Shown here: positions 26,407 to 36,170 of the stretch, one piece after another
Numbering within the stretch: the first letter of the stretch is position 1
Layout: the number at the start of each line of letters is the position of its first letter
From: Sphingobacteriales bacterium 16-39-50
GTDB taxonomy: Bacteria > Bacteroidota > Bacteroidia > Sphingobacteriales > Sphingobacteriaceae
NCBI GenBank assembly: GCA_002257025.1
Contig: NCHA01000013.1
Span: 1 to 64,000 of the forward strand
Direction of reading: 5' to 3'
Length of the DNA: 64,000 nucleotides
Notes under the pieces: model-generated
The model's input: the letters and a program-made list of their open reading frames with translations, nothing else
What the model was told of the DNA's origin: nothing
The model's database searches: none
Position numbers and translations under genes: made by a program

Positions 26407-27423
26407 ATGAAAAAACCGGCTTTATACACCCTCATCTTAATCCTTGGCCTTGCCGCAGGCATCTTCATCAGTCAGAATGAAACAATATGGAATACCCTGA
26501 AAAAACCATTCAGCGATACCTTTACCCCCTTTGATGATACCCGCCAAAGCACCTGGGATACCGATTTTAAAGTTGTTGATATACAATCCACCCTGGACAA
26601 TTCTATACAAAAGGCCTATTTCTTTAAATCTAATTCTTCTTCACCTAAGCCATTGGTGGTGAGTCTGCATAGCTGGAGCGGCACTTATGAGCAGAAAGAT
26701 GAACTTGCAGCACTCTCCAAAACAAAAGACATTAACTATATCCATCCTGATTTCAGAGGGGTGAACTGGACCAAAGATGCCTGCTGCAGCGATCTGGTAA
26801 TGGCCGATATTGATGATGCGATCGACTATGCTATCAAAAATTCCAATGTAGATCTGTCCAGGATCTATGTTATAGGTTCAAGCGGGGGAGGTTATGCTAC
26901 CTTGGCAACTTTTATGAAATCAAAACATTTAATCAGACGATTTTCTGCCTGGGTTCCGATTTCTGATCTTCCTGCCTGGTATGCTCAAAGTAAAATCATG
27001 GGTACAAAATATGCAGAAAACATATTGGATTGCACAAGTTCTAAGGACAGCCTGAACATGGAAATTGCGATTAAGAAATCTCCCATTTATTGGAAAACCC
27101 CTCTTGAAAAATTAAACACGACTGAATTTCAAATCTATGCCGGTGTTTACGATGGAATTCAGGGCAGTGTACCAATTACTCATTCGATCAATTTTTACAA
27201 TAAAATATTAAAAGATAAGCTGGTAAGTGATAGCTCAATTTATGTGAGTGATTCTGAGAAGCTTAACTTACTGGAGCACAGAAAGGCTCTTGGCGAATTC
27301 GGAAGTATTGCGGACAGAAAGGTATTTCTGAAAAAACAATCCGGTAATTTAGGCCTGACCATTTTTGAAGGAAATCATGAAATGCTGACTGAATATGCAT
27401 TTAATGAACTGATAAGAGAGTAG
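26407..27423 (+). CDS. Membrane-anchored or secreted prolyl-oligopeptidase-like hydrolase
   Basis: 338 residues. A hydrophobic N-terminus (7-22) may be an uncleaved anchor. The alpha/beta hydrolase core includes VVSLHSWSG (oxyanion region), YVIGSSGGGYATLA with the nucleophile serine near residue 158, and EGNHEML with the likely histidine near residue 323. The nucleophile motif GSSGGG is that of peptidase S9-like and esterase-like members. Substrate unknown. A separate transcript is likely, since DUF2911 follows after 112 bases. Confidence 0.75.
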   Translation: MKKPALYTLILILGLAAGIFISQNETIWNTLKKPFSDTFTPFDDTRQSTWDTDFKVVDIQSTLDNSIQKAYFFKSNSSSPKPLVVSLHSWSGTYEQKDELAALSKTKDINYIHPDFRGVNWTKDACCSDLVMADIDDAIDYAIKNSNVDLSRIYVIGSSGGGYATLATFMKSKHLIRRFSAWVPISDLPAWYAQSKIMGTKYAENILDCTSSKDSLNMEIAIKKSPIYWKTPLEKLNTTEFQIYAGVYDGIQGSVPITHSINFYNKILKDKLVSDSSIYVSDSEKLNLLEHRKALGEFGSIADRKVFLKKQSGNLGLTIFEGNHEMLTEYAFNELIRE

Positions 27424-27535
27424 GCTGATTGATTTCTGACTCATTTAAAAAAAGTTGTTTTTACATTTTTTACACAATTAACTCTCAATATTCCAATATC
27501 TTCGGTAGTCGAAAATTAAACTAACCATTAAAACC

Positions 27536-28381
27536 ATGAAGAAAATATCAATCCTGTTTACTGCAGTACTATGTAGTTTAATCACTCTGAATGCTGATGC
27601 TCAGCTTCGCATGCCCCAATCGAGCAGCTCTCAAACCCTTATTCAGGAATTCGGACTTGGAAAAGTAACTGTTAAATATTCGCGCCCCAATATCAAGGGA
27701 AGAAGTATTTCGGCCGACCTTGCACCTTATGGAGAAGTATGGCGTACAGGAGCCAATGATGCTACAGTAATCAGCTTTAGTGATGCTGTTACACTCGAAG
27801 GAAACGCGGTTGCTCCAGGTGAATATGCATTATTTACAATCCCGGGTAAAGGTGAGTGGACTATTATTTTGAACAAAGAAACCAAACAGTGGGGTGCTTA
27901 CAGTTACAAACAATCAGAAGACTTTTTACGTTTTAAAGTTAAAACTACCAAACTGAAAGAAAAAGTAGAAACTTTCACAATCACCTTTAACGACGTAACA
28001 ACCTCAACAGCAAGGCTTGATTTAATATGGGGCAATATCAGGGTACCTGTAAATATGACAACAGATGTTGATTCGAAAGTAATGGCCAGTATTGATGAGG
28101 CTATGAAAGGAGATAAAAAACCATATTATCCAGCGGCAGTTTATTATTTTGAGAATGGCAAAGATCTGGCTAAGGCATTGGAATGGATTAGCATAGCAGA
28201 AGCTGGAGATCAGAAAGCACCCTGGTTTAAATACCAGAAAGCCCGTATTCAGTTAAAAATGGGAGATAAAGCTGGTGCTGCGCAAACTGCAAAAGCCGGA
28301 ATTGAAGCTGCCAAAGCAATGAACAATGCTGAATACATTCGCCTGAATGGAAAGATTCTGGCTGATGCAGGCGGTCGCTAG
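27536..28381 (+). CDS. DUF2911 secreted protein
   Basis: 281 residues: signal peptide (1-22), then DUF2911 (about 25-165) with the signature KVTVKYSRPNIKGR, PYGEVWRTGANDAT, and PGEYALFTIPG, followed by a helical, TPR-like C-terminus (about 185-278, ALEWISIAEAGDQKAPWF). The family is common in Bacteroidota and has no known activity. A hairpin terminator follows. Confidence 0.88.
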   Translation: MKKISILFTAVLCSLITLNADAQLRMPQSSSSQTLIQEFGLGKVTVKYSRPNIKGRSISADLAPYGEVWRTGANDATVISFSDAVTLEGNAVAPGEYALFTIPGKGEWTIILNKETKQWGAYSYKQSEDFLRFKVKTTKLKEKVETFTITFNDVTTSTARLDLIWGNIRVPVNMTTDVDSKVMASIDEAMKGDKKPYYPAAVYYFENGKDLAKALEWISIAEAGDQKAPWFKYQKARIQLKMGDKAGAAQTAKAGIEAAKAMNNAEYIRLNGKILADAGGR

Positions 28382-28391
28382 TCAAAATTTT

Positions 28392-28424
28392 ATCATAAAG
28401 CTTTCATTAAGAAGGCTTTATGAT
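28392..28424 (+). terminator. Terminator hairpin after DUF2911
   Basis: A 14-bp stem (28392-28405 with 28411-28424; 13 pairs plus one G-U) with a 5-base loop begins ten bases after the stop and is followed by a T-rich stretch. Confidence 0.8.
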
Positions 28425-28466
28425 TAATATATTTTCTGATTATTAATCCATTTATTCCTCTGAACT

Positions 28467-29144
28467 ATGAAATGGGCTTTCGCAATACAACGCAAGATCC
28501 GGCTGGCCATCGTTCTGGCTATCATGATGCTCTTTGTCATCATATTTAGTTTGATGGAGTCATACAATGTGAGCGCAATCTCTAAATCATTCAACTCGAT
28601 TTATGAAGACAGGCTTATTCCGGCGGTTGATCTATACGCTATTTCTGGTCATATTCATACCAAACGCAATAAACTGGTAACTTTCCTGTTTACCGGAAAT
28701 ATCAGTCGGGAGGAAATTAGCCTTGCTCTGAGTTCTTCAAATAAACAATTGGATTCACTTATCAGTAAGTATGAGAATACATATCTGGTTAAGGCAGAGA
28801 CTAATCACCTTCAAAATCTCAAAAAAAACCTCAAAACTTTTGAAAGGGATGAATTACTGCTGATCAATGCCGCTTCAGAAAATATAGAGCTGGCAAAAAC
28901 GCTTTATCTGAATACTACGGTACAACTTTATGATGAACTGGATAAAGATTTGATCGAACTGACGAAGGTTCAATCTGAAATAGGTAAAGAATTACTGGCG
29001 GAATCAGTCAAGAGCCAGTTGAGTTCCGGCTTTATTTCCAGACTTCAGATCATTATTGCAATTATTCTGGGGCTGATCATTATGATCCTGATTCTTACAG
29101 ACAAACAAGTGGTACTTAAGCAGGAGAAATTTAATTTGAATTGA
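28467..29144 (+). CDS. Orphan four-helix-bundle sensor membrane protein
   Basis: 225 residues: a transmembrane helix (about 13-33), an extracytoplasmic helical bundle of roughly 160 residues that matches the MCP-type 4HB ligand-binding domain, and a second transmembrane helix (about 191-211) followed by only some 14 residues. It thus has the input module of a chemoreceptor or kinase with no HAMP, signalling or kinase domain. The frame is closed by a proper stop, and the next 70 bases contain no out-of-frame continuation that I can see. It may act by pairing with another membrane protein, or be a remnant. Confidence 0.65.
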   Translation: MKWAFAIQRKIRLAIVLAIMMLFVIIFSLMESYNVSAISKSFNSIYEDRLIPAVDLYAISGHIHTKRNKLVTFLFTGNISREEISLALSSSNKQLDSLISKYENTYLVKAETNHLQNLKKNLKTFERDELLLINAASENIELAKTLYLNTTVQLYDELDKDLIELTKVQSEIGKELLAESVKSQLSSGFISRLQIIIAIILGLIIMILILTDKQVVLKQEKFNLN

Positions 29145-29213
29145 TTAATCTCTGAGGGGGAACTAATTTAATTTTAAGATTCAGTAATAATAAACTCCAA
29201 TCTTATTAAATAG

Positions 29214-29411
29214 TTAATACCTCACCACGTGCCCCGCATCTTCAATAGCCCTGATAATCTCAACTTTTAACAGTGTATCAGGACAGGTTACCTCAGCTCT
29301 TCCTCTTTCTGTTATCACATGAGTGATACCAAGCTTTTTTAATGAGTCAGACACCTCCTGCTGCTTGTGCATGCGGGTCATGGTTGGAATTTCAAATAAT
29401 ACCGTTTTCAT
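29214..29411 (-). CDS. Small HMA-fold-like protein without CxxC
   Basis: 65 residues. The pattern beta-alpha-beta-beta-alpha-beta, with the ending LKVEIIRAIEDAGHVV, recalls heavy-metal-associated chaperone domains. The metal loop, normally MxCxxC, reads MTRMHKQQ here, so the usual copper or mercury site is absent, although Met and His remain. The single cysteine is in VTCPDTL. It is next to a secreted duplicated protein, 76 bases away on the same strand. Assignment is structural guesswork from a short sequence. Confidence 0.5.
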   Translation of the reverse strand: MKTVLFEIPTMTRMHKQQEVSDSLKKLGITHVITERGRAEVTCPDTLLKVEIIRAIEDAGHVVRY

Positions 29412-29487
29412 TTTTAAAATAATTGAAAGTAATTATATCTAAGACGTTGGGCATAAGTCAAATGCTACTTCCGGATGAATTATTTGC

Positions 29488-29928
29488 TTAGATTTTGTTC
29501 AATTCGATGATTTCATCAGCAGAGATAGTGATACCATCCAATGTCCGTGCAGGAACCTGTACCAGGGCAAACTTTGCTTTGATGAAACCCAGGCTTTCGG
29601 GTACTTCATTTATCGCAGTCTCTTCCCAAACCTTTGCCGGAACTGGTACATAAAAGGTTCTGTAATCTTTAGCTAATTCTGCCGGAGCTTCTGCATCAGG
29701 ATTTCCCCAAACAAATTCAGCTACCGGTACTAAAGCCGATTTGGCTTTTACAAATTTTAGGTTCTCAGGAACTTCAGAATCATTTGCTGTCCAATCGCGA
29801 GGCGATACCGGGACAAAGGAATGTATGCAATTTGTTGAGTGATCATCCATGTGTTTTACTTTTGCGAATGATTCAGTATTCAGAAAAAGGATAAATAATG
29901 CGATTAGTGTGTTTAGTATTGTTTTCAT
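29488..29928 (-). CDS. Secreted protein with an internal duplication
   Basis: 146 residues: signal peptide (1-22) followed by two similar halves. One reads FVPVSPRDW, then EVPENLKFVKAKSALVPV; the other reads FYVPVPAKVWEE, then EVPESLGFIKAKFALVQV. No catalytic motif or known family is recognised. The duplication suggests a small binding or structural domain in tandem. It ends 76 bases before the HMA-like gene on the same strand. Confidence 0.6.
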   Translation of the reverse strand: MKTILNTLIALFILFLNTESFAKVKHMDDHSTNCIHSFVPVSPRDWTANDSEVPENLKFVKAKSALVPVAEFVWGNPDAEAPAELAKDYRTFYVPVPAKVWEETAINEVPESLGFIKAKFALVQVPARTLDGITISADEIIELNKI

Positions 29929-30006
29929 AATATTTTCTTTTTTTCTTCAAATGTATAGCGGATATCCGGGCCGCCATATAGGAATTAGGCCGGTAAGGCT
30001 GAGAAC

Positions 30007-30145
30007 TCGGTGAAAAAGGGGAAAATATCGGTGAAAAGGGAATTTGATTTTTTTACCGTGGAATGGGAATAGCGAATGGGGAATAGGAAATGTGAAATCG
30101 ATAACCAGGAATCCGTAATTCGTAATTGTTAACTCGTAATTGGAA
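30007..30145. repeat. Cluster of short degenerate direct repeats
   Basis: The 234-base gap between 29929 and 30162 has no gene. It holds a near repeat of TCGGTGAAAAAGGG at about 30007 and 30028, several GAATGGGRAAT runs at 30061-30090, and three copies of CGTAATT at 30114, 30121 and 30135. The purpose is unknown; it may be slippage-prone sequence. Confidence 0.5.
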
Positions 30146-30162
30146 ATGGGAACCCCCGGATA

Positions 30163-30627
30163 TTAGGAAAGCAATTTCTGACGAAGTAAGAATTCAAGCT
30201 GATCATTGGAAACAGCCAATTTACTGTTCATTTCCTTAATCTCTTTATTTGCCTGATAAACTTCAAATGCCTTTTTTATGGTTTCATTGAGCTCCTGCTC
30301 ACTCCATGGCTTACTGAGATAATGGTATATTTTACCTTTATTTACCGCATCAATAACCGCATTCATATCTGCATATCCGGTAAGGAGGATTCTGACAGGA
30401 TCAGGGTACTTTTCAATGATCTTTTCCAGGAATTCGATTCCTGTCATATTGGGCATACGCTGATCAGTGATGATAATTTCAACTGGCTTAGTTTCTAAAA
30501 TTTTAATTGCAGCATCTGCACTTGAAGCAATCAATACATTATATTTAAGCCGGAAAGTAGCCTTGAAAGAAACAAGGTTATTTTCTTCGTCATCAACATA
30601 CAGTATATCGATCTTTTTATCAGACAT
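30163..30627 (-). CDS. Single-domain response regulator with C-terminal coiled coil
   Basis: 154 residues. A receiver domain (about 5-122) carries the acidic pair in VDDE and phospho-acceptor Asp55 (IITDQRMPNMTG), with T84 in LLTGYAD and K in SKPW. A short coiled coil (125-152) follows instead of an output domain. The receiver is closely related to the N-terminal receiver of the protein at 36171-37262 (same ILYVDDE, DQRMP, RILLTGY and KPW blocks). The gene is divergent from the acyltransferase operon and likely belongs to the same signalling system. Confidence 0.88.
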   Translation of the reverse strand: MSDKKIDILYVDDEENNLVSFKATFRLKYNVLIASSADAAIKILETKPVEIIITDQRMPNMTGIEFLEKIIEKYPDPVRILLTGYADMNAVIDAVNKGKIYHYLSKPWSEQELNETIKKAFEVYQANKEIKEMNSKLAVSNDQLEFLLRQKLLS

Positions 30628-30784
30628 TTGTTACAACATTAAAATTTTAGCAAAAATAAGTATAAATAATAAAAAGCTTGCCATTTATCAAGTAATTTAT
30701 ACTTCGTAACATTTTTTTATTGAAATTATCAAATGAGAATCCAGGCATTCTTCCTTAGGACAATGCTGAATATACCATCTTAAA

Positions 30785-31594
30785 ATGGAAATAGAATTTA
30801 ACAACGGCAATCCGGTAGTCAGATTAAGAGCTTTCAGGGCAATTGATGATCGCAGATCATGTGAGTTGTTTGTAGAGGGCCATAAAAGGGTTTTAACTAG
30901 CATTGGAGTTGAAAAAGTAACATCTTCCAATAACGAATGGATGGATAATCCCGCTGCATTCGTTATGATTGTGGAATCGCTGGATAAGCAAAATGTTTAC
31001 GGAGGTGCCAGGATACACGTGGCAGGGGGATCTGAACCGCTTCCTATTGAGCAGGCTACGGGAGCACTTGATCCTTCCATTTATGATCTTGTATGGCAGT
31101 ATGCCCAGAAGGGTACCGGAGAGGGTTGCGGACTATGGAATTCGAGAGAAATCGCCGGCTATGGTATCGGCAGTATATTTCTGACAAGAGTTGGGGTAGC
31201 CATGTCCAGGCAAATTGGTCTTGATTCACTATTTGGTCTATGTGCTCCATATACTGTAAAGATGGCCCAGAGTGTAGGTTATGAAATTGAGTATGGAATA
31301 GGAAACAATGGCACTTTTTATTATCCAAAACTCGATCTTGTTGCCACTGTATTAATTCTGCGCGATCTGAAGAACCTGAGTGCGGCAGATGATGAGAACA
31401 AGGAAGCCATCATATCATTACGTGAAAATTTAAAATGCGTGCGTATTGAAGAGCTCAGGAATAAGAAAATTGAAATCCACTACGATATCGAAATACCCAA
31501 TATGGATAAATGGGATTTACAGGCGACTATTGCAAATGCTAAGAAATTAACATCTACCAAGAGCATTGATGAACGAAACATCAATTTGCTGTAA
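30785..31594 (+). CDS. GNAT-fold acyltransferase, possibly N-acyl amino-acid synthase-like
   Basis: 269 residues. The central part has GNAT layout: VYGGARIHVAGG as the paired central strands, a loop with AGYGIGS where the acyl-CoA or acyl-ACP phosphates would bind, and a strand-helix LDSLFGLCAPYTVKMAQSVGYE typical of the last part of the fold. The overall architecture recalls FeeM and autoinducer synthases more than common acetyltransferases. It is the first gene of a co-directional group and lies 72 bases before the ThiF fusion, suggesting it supplies or uses the same small molecule. Family level is likely; product unknown. Confidence 0.6.
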   Translation: MEIEFNNGNPVVRLRAFRAIDDRRSCELFVEGHKRVLTSIGVEKVTSSNNEWMDNPAAFVMIVESLDKQNVYGGARIHVAGGSEPLPIEQATGALDPSIYDLVWQYAQKGTGEGCGLWNSREIAGYGIGSIFLTRVGVAMSRQIGLDSLFGLCAPYTVKMAQSVGYEIEYGIGNNGTFYYPKLDLVATVLILRDLKNLSAADDENKEAIISLRENLKCVRIEELRNKKIEIHYDIEIPNMDKWDLQATIANAKKLTSTKSIDERNINLL

Positions 31595-31666
31595 ATCTGA
31601 TTTAAAATTTGCCAATATCTGGTATTTTGGTACATTAAACATTATTACATTAACCTGATCTAACCT

Positions 31667-33982
31667 ATGAATACCAGGCTTTCTGAGCTGATAAAAGCAT
31701 CCGGACAGATGCAGCTTGTTTATAAACCCGTATTTCTCAGAATAACAGACCCACTAGAAAGAATAGCCCTCGATCAGTTGATTGAGAACCAGGTTTCCTT
31801 TTTTCATGATGAAATTTATGGCCAGTTGCAAGAACTGGTAAAAATGAAAAATCCGGCAGTGCGCATAAAACCTGAAGAATATCCTGAACTGATTCAAAAA
31901 CATTTAGGAGGCCGGGATATACATTCTTATGGAGTATGGGTTTATTATCCATGGAGCAGGCGTTTAGTTCACATGCTGGATGAGGAAGAATTTATTAAGG
32001 TTCGCAGCAACCGGAATCAGTATAAAATAACCTTAAAAGAGCAGGAAATACTAAATACGAAGCGCATTGGTATCATTGGTTTGTCTGTGGGTCAGTCCAT
32101 CGCTTTAACATTGGCTATGGAACGTGGTTTTGGGGAACTCCGTCTGACAGATTTCGACACACTTGAATTAAGTAATCTGAACAGGATCCGCTCGGGTGTT
32201 CACAATCTGGGAATACCCAAAGTAGTTATTACAGCAAGGGAAATCGCTGAAATGGATCCTTTCCTCAAAGTTATCTGTTTTTTTAATGGATTGAACGAAG
32301 AAAACATGGATAGTTTCTTCAGCGATAACGGGAAATTAGACCTTTTGGTTGATGAATGTGATGGTTTGGATATAAAAATACTGGCTCGCTTTAAAGCAAG
32401 GGAACTTCGAATTCCGGTTATTATGGATACCAGCGACCGCGGTATGCTTGATGTAGAACGTTTTGATCTGGAACCAAACCGACCTTTACTGCATGGGACC
32501 ATCGAAAATGTTGATCCACAAAACATTAAGAATTTAAGTACTGAAGATAAAATACCGGTGATGCTACAAATGCTTGGAGTTGAAAACATTTCCCTGAGAG
32601 CTAAAGCATCAATGATAGAGGTTGAACAAACAATCAATACCTGGCCTCAGCTTGCCAGTTCTGTTGCCCTTGGAGGCGCAGTAGGGGCAGATGTCAGCCG
32701 GCGGATTCTGCTGGATCAGTATCATGATTCAGGACGTTATTACATCGATCTGGAAGAACTCATTGCCGATAAAGAAAAACATTCTGATGATAAACCAGTA
32801 ACCAGACTGAACCCTTTCAAGCCATTAACGATTGAAGAACTGGAATTGATTGCATCCAGAGTATATCCAGCATTAATGCCTGATGATATATACCCCGATA
32901 AAGAAAGTATCAGCAGTATGGTAGCGGCAGCGGCAGCAGCCCCCTCAACCGGAAACGACCAGCCCTGGAAATGGTACTATAAAAAGGGTACTTTATTTCT
33001 TTTTCACGATGAATTCAGGTCTCACTCATTCGGTGATTTTCAGAAAACAGCATCCTTCATTACCTTTGGAGCGGCATATGAAAACCTGTATATCCATGCT
33101 TTAAGCCTAGGAATTGAACCTTATTATTCATTCTTTCCTGACAAATCTTCAGAAAAGCTAGTCGCTACAATCCGATTCAGGAAGCTAAATCCTAACCCTA
33201 TCAGCGATCTGTTGAAACCCCTGGATCAGGCAATATTCAAGCGCCATACAAACAGGATTATGGCACCGAAATCCGAAATATCGGGCGATATTTATAGCAG
33301 ACTGGCAAAATTGGCTGAATCTGTTCCGGGTGCAAAAGTAAGATTCTTTACTGATGAAAATGATATGAGGAGTATGGCCAGAATCATTGGCGCATGCGAT
33401 CGTATGCGATTGCTTCATCCTGAGGGACATTACGACTTTGTTCATCGTGAAATGCGCTGGACTCCTGAGGATGCAGAAAAAACACTTACCGGTATAGATA
33501 TCCGAACTCTGGAGCTTGGAAATTCATTGATGGCAGCAATGGGCGTGATCAAAAGCGAAAAAGTAATCGATGCTGTAAAGCAGTTTGGAGGAGGAAATGC
33601 CCTCGGAATGCTCGCAATGCGTACGGTATCTACAGCTTCGGCATTATGTATGATCAGTATCCCGGGATATGAACTGAAAAATTTCTTTGAAGGCGGCCGT
33701 TCTATGGAAAGATTCTGGCTTGAGGCGACAAACCTCAATCTGGCTATTCATCCGGTAATTTCCCCGCTCTATCTTTTTTCGCGTATTTTGCATGGCGATG
33801 GTCAGGGACTCGATGAGAAAAATATCAAAGAGCTTCAGTATTTAAGAGAAGCTTTTAATAAAATTGCCGGCACCGGGAATAATGATGCGGAAGTATTTCT
33901 TACAAAGATAGCGATAGCGAAAGAGCCTGTTTTAAAAGCTCACCGCTTGCCTGTTAAAGATATTCTGAACTTTGACGAATAG
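31667..33982 (+). CDS. Rv1355c-type fusion of ThiF/E1-like and nitroreductase-like domains
   Basis: 771 residues. Residues about 125-350 form a ThiF/MoeB/E1-like nucleotide-binding domain: RIGIIGLSVGQS (133-144), TDFDTLELSNLNR (161-173) and LLVDECD (226-232). Residues about 415-755 look like a nitroreductase fold: AAAAPSTGNDQPWKW (421-435) is the FMN-binding start and FKRHTNR (524-530) the basic turn. No clear CxxC zinc site or E1 thioester cysteine is seen. The architecture matches Mycobacterium Rv1355c (annotated MoeY) relatives, with adenylation and flavin chemistry expected. It sits between the acyltransferase and a sensor kinase. Confidence 0.82.
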   Translation: MNTRLSELIKASGQMQLVYKPVFLRITDPLERIALDQLIENQVSFFHDEIYGQLQELVKMKNPAVRIKPEEYPELIQKHLGGRDIHSYGVWVYYPWSRRLVHMLDEEEFIKVRSNRNQYKITLKEQEILNTKRIGIIGLSVGQSIALTLAMERGFGELRLTDFDTLELSNLNRIRSGVHNLGIPKVVITAREIAEMDPFLKVICFFNGLNEENMDSFFSDNGKLDLLVDECDGLDIKILARFKARELRIPVIMDTSDRGMLDVERFDLEPNRPLLHGTIENVDPQNIKNLSTEDKIPVMLQMLGVENISLRAKASMIEVEQTINTWPQLASSVALGGAVGADVSRRILLDQYHDSGRYYIDLEELIADKEKHSDDKPVTRLNPFKPLTIEELELIASRVYPALMPDDIYPDKESISSMVAAAAAAPSTGNDQPWKWYYKKGTLFLFHDEFRSHSFGDFQKTASFITFGAAYENLYIHALSLGIEPYYSFFPDKSSEKLVATIRFRKLNPNPISDLLKPLDQAIFKRHTNRIMAPKSEISGDIYSRLAKLAESVPGAKVRFFTDENDMRSMARIIGACDRMRLLHPEGHYDFVHREMRWTPEDAEKTLTGIDIRTLELGNSLMAAMGVIKSEKVIDAVKQFGGGNALGMLAMRTVSTASALCMISIPGYELKNFFEGGRSMERFWLEATNLNLAIHPVISPLYLFSRILHGDGQGLDEKNIKELQYLREAFNKIAGTGNNDAEVFLTKIAIAKEPVLKAHRLPVKDILNFDE

Positions 33983-34022
33983 CTCAATGAACAATGAATT
34001 ATTCAGCTTTGAAATATTAAGA

Positions 34023-36170
34023 ATGAAGAAGTATTACTGGATCCTTCTTATTTTACCCCTGCTTTGTTCGCTGTTGGTTTCTGCTCAGGAGCCAGTCACT
34101 TTTAATGGTGGTAATCTGGTTATTGGTAATCATGTATCCATTTTAGAAGACCAAACAAATAGCTTAAGCATAAAGGAAGTTGTCAATTCAGATGCTTTTG
34201 TACCCTCAGATGTTCCTATTCCTAACCTTCAGTTAAGCAAATCAGATTTCTGGATCAGATTCAGCATAAAAAATGAAAGCGATCAGGAACAAATCTTACT
34301 TGCGCTCGAATACCCTATGCTTAGTACCTGTGAGTTCTATTCAATGGCAGATGGACGCGTTCAGAAATTGAGCTATGACGAAGCATTCTCCAAAAGGAAA
34401 TACAAACACCAGAATTTCATTTTCGATATTAATCTTGCTAAAGGAACTACTTCTGTTTATTTCCTCAGGGTAAAAAGCTCTGAACAAATGGTACTTCCGA
34501 TGATAATCGGTTCGGAAAAAACCATAATGGAGAAACTGGTTACGAATGATCTGGCATGGGGAATTTTCATTGGTCTGATCTTGGTGATGGTTGCCTATAA
34601 TTTCTTTATCTGGCTTTCGGTCAGAGACTCCAGTTATTTTTATTATGTCTTTTACAGTTTATTTGTCGGACTCACTCAGATTACCCTTAGCGGATATACC
34701 TATCGTTTCATTTTTTCTGATTCTCCGGAATTAAACCATCTCAGCATTATTCTTTTTGCCGGACTTGCCGGAGTGACGGGAAACCTGTTTATGATGCACT
34801 TCCTGCAAACCAGGGAGAATACCCCCAAACTTCATAAAGCAACCTATGTTTCAATATTTATTTATAGCGCGGCAATAATATTACGTTTACTGGGCTATGA
34901 TCAGGCAAGTTACAGGGCAATTGATATTGCGGCGGTAACCACTGTATTACTTACTTTCACTGTAACGATTTCCCTATCATTAAAAGGGTATCGTCCGGCA
35001 ATTTTATTCCTGCTTGCCTTCAGTTTATTTTTTACAGGCTTATTATTGTTTGTACTTCGAAATATTGGAGTGGTTCCATACAACGACTTTAGTAACTATA
35101 CCAAAGAAGGTGGTATTGCATTAAATGTGGTCTTATTGGCATTTGCTCTTGCCGACAAGATTAATACCTTTAAACGTGAAAAGGAAAGATCACAAGAAGA
35201 GACATTAATAGCCTTAAAGGAAAACGAACGAATCATCCGGGAACAAAATGTAATCCTTGAAACCAAAGTAAATGAACGTACTCAGGAGCTCAGTCAGGCA
35301 AATTCAGACCTTAGCCAGACACTAATTGATCTTAAAGAAGCAGAAGGGCAATTGGTAGAAGCAGAAAAAATGGCATCACTTGGACAGTTAACAGCGGGTA
35401 TTGCTCATGAAATCAATAATCCTATTAACTTCGTTACTTCCAATATCACTCCTCTTAACCGGGATGTTGATATATTGATTGACTTTATTGAGGAGATGGA
35501 AAAGATAGGTTTATCTGATCTGTCTGTCGAAGAAAAGAAAAAACAAATTGAGGAGCAAAAAGAGGAGCTTGATTATGATTATTTAAAACTGGAAATATCA
35601 CAACTGCTTAAAGGGATACACGAAGGAGCCTCCAGAACTTCTGAAATTGTAAAAGGATTGAGGGTTTTCTCCCGTTTGGATGAAGATGACCTGAAGAAAG
35701 CCAATATAAATGATGGGCTTGACTCAACATTAATTGTGATAAATAACTTATTGAGTAACAAAATTAAACTTGAAAAAGTATACAGTGATATTCCAATGAT
35801 TGAATGTTACCCCGGTAAACTCAATCAGGTATTTCTGAATATTATTTCAAATGCGATTTATGCAATTGATAAGAAGTTTGGCGACGAACAGGGCGGTATT
35901 TTAAAGATAAGTACCAGCAATAATGAAAAAAGCATATTCGTTAAAATAGAAGATAATGGTATTGGAATGGATGAGATTACAAAGAAAAAGATCTTTGAAC
36001 CCTTTTTTACCACAAAAGATGTTGGCGAAGGAACTGGTCTTGGAATGTCAATTGCTTATAATACGATCAAAAGACATCAGGGCGAAATACAGGTTAACAG
36101 TACTCCGGGCCTTGGAACAGAATTTATTCTGGAATTGCCAATAATTCTCGATCTTACAGCAGAAATTTAA
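34023..36170 (+). CDS. 7TM-DISM sensor histidine kinase
   Basis: 715 residues from the ATG at 34023; the frame opens earlier at a TTG (33972) overlapping the upstream gene, but the signal peptide begins at MKKYYWILL, which fixes this start. The mature protein has a DISMED2 sensory domain (about 45-170), seven transmembrane helices (about 175-375), a coiled coil, HisKA ([17 protein letters not shown], His462) and HATPase ([30 protein letters not shown]). DISMED2 domains are predicted to bind carbohydrate-like or small ligands. It is the third gene of the putative synthesis and sensing cluster. Confidence 0.88.
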   Translation: MKKYYWILLILPLLCSLLVSAQEPVTFNGGNLVIGNHVSILEDQTNSLSIKEVVNSDAFVPSDVPIPNLQLSKSDFWIRFSIKNESDQEQILLALEYPMLSTCEFYSMADGRVQKLSYDEAFSKRKYKHQNFIFDINLAKGTTSVYFLRVKSSEQMVLPMIIGSEKTIMEKLVTNDLAWGIFIGLILVMVAYNFFIWLSVRDSSYFYYVFYSLFVGLTQITLSGYTYRFIFSDSPELNHLSIILFAGLAGVTGNLFMMHFLQTRENTPKLHKATYVSIFIYSAAIILRLLGYDQASYRAIDIAAVTTVLLTFTVTISLSLKGYRPAILFLLAFSLFFTGLLLFVLRNIGVVPYNDFSNYTKEGGIALNVVLLAFALADKINTFKREKERSQEETLIALKENERIIREQNVILETKVNERTQELSQANSDLSQTLIDLKEAEGQLVEAEKMASLGQLTAGIAHEINNPINFVTSNITPLNRDVDILIDFIEEMEKIGLSDLSVEEKKKQIEEQKEELDYDYLKLEISQLLKGIHEGASRTSEIVKGLRVFSRLDEDDLKKANINDGLDSTLIVINNLLSNKIKLEKVYSDIPMIECYPGKLNQVFLNIISNAIYAIDKKFGDEQGGILKISTSNNEKSIFVKIEDNGIGMDEITKKKIFEPFFTTKDVGEGTGLGMSIAYNTIKRHQGEIQVNSTPGLGTEFILELPIILDLTAEI

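Noticed and set aside
33972..34022. N-terminal extension of the 7TM kinase from TTG at 33972, overlapping the upstream gene
   Set aside because: The signal peptide begins at the ATG at 34023, and an extension before a signal peptide is implausible.
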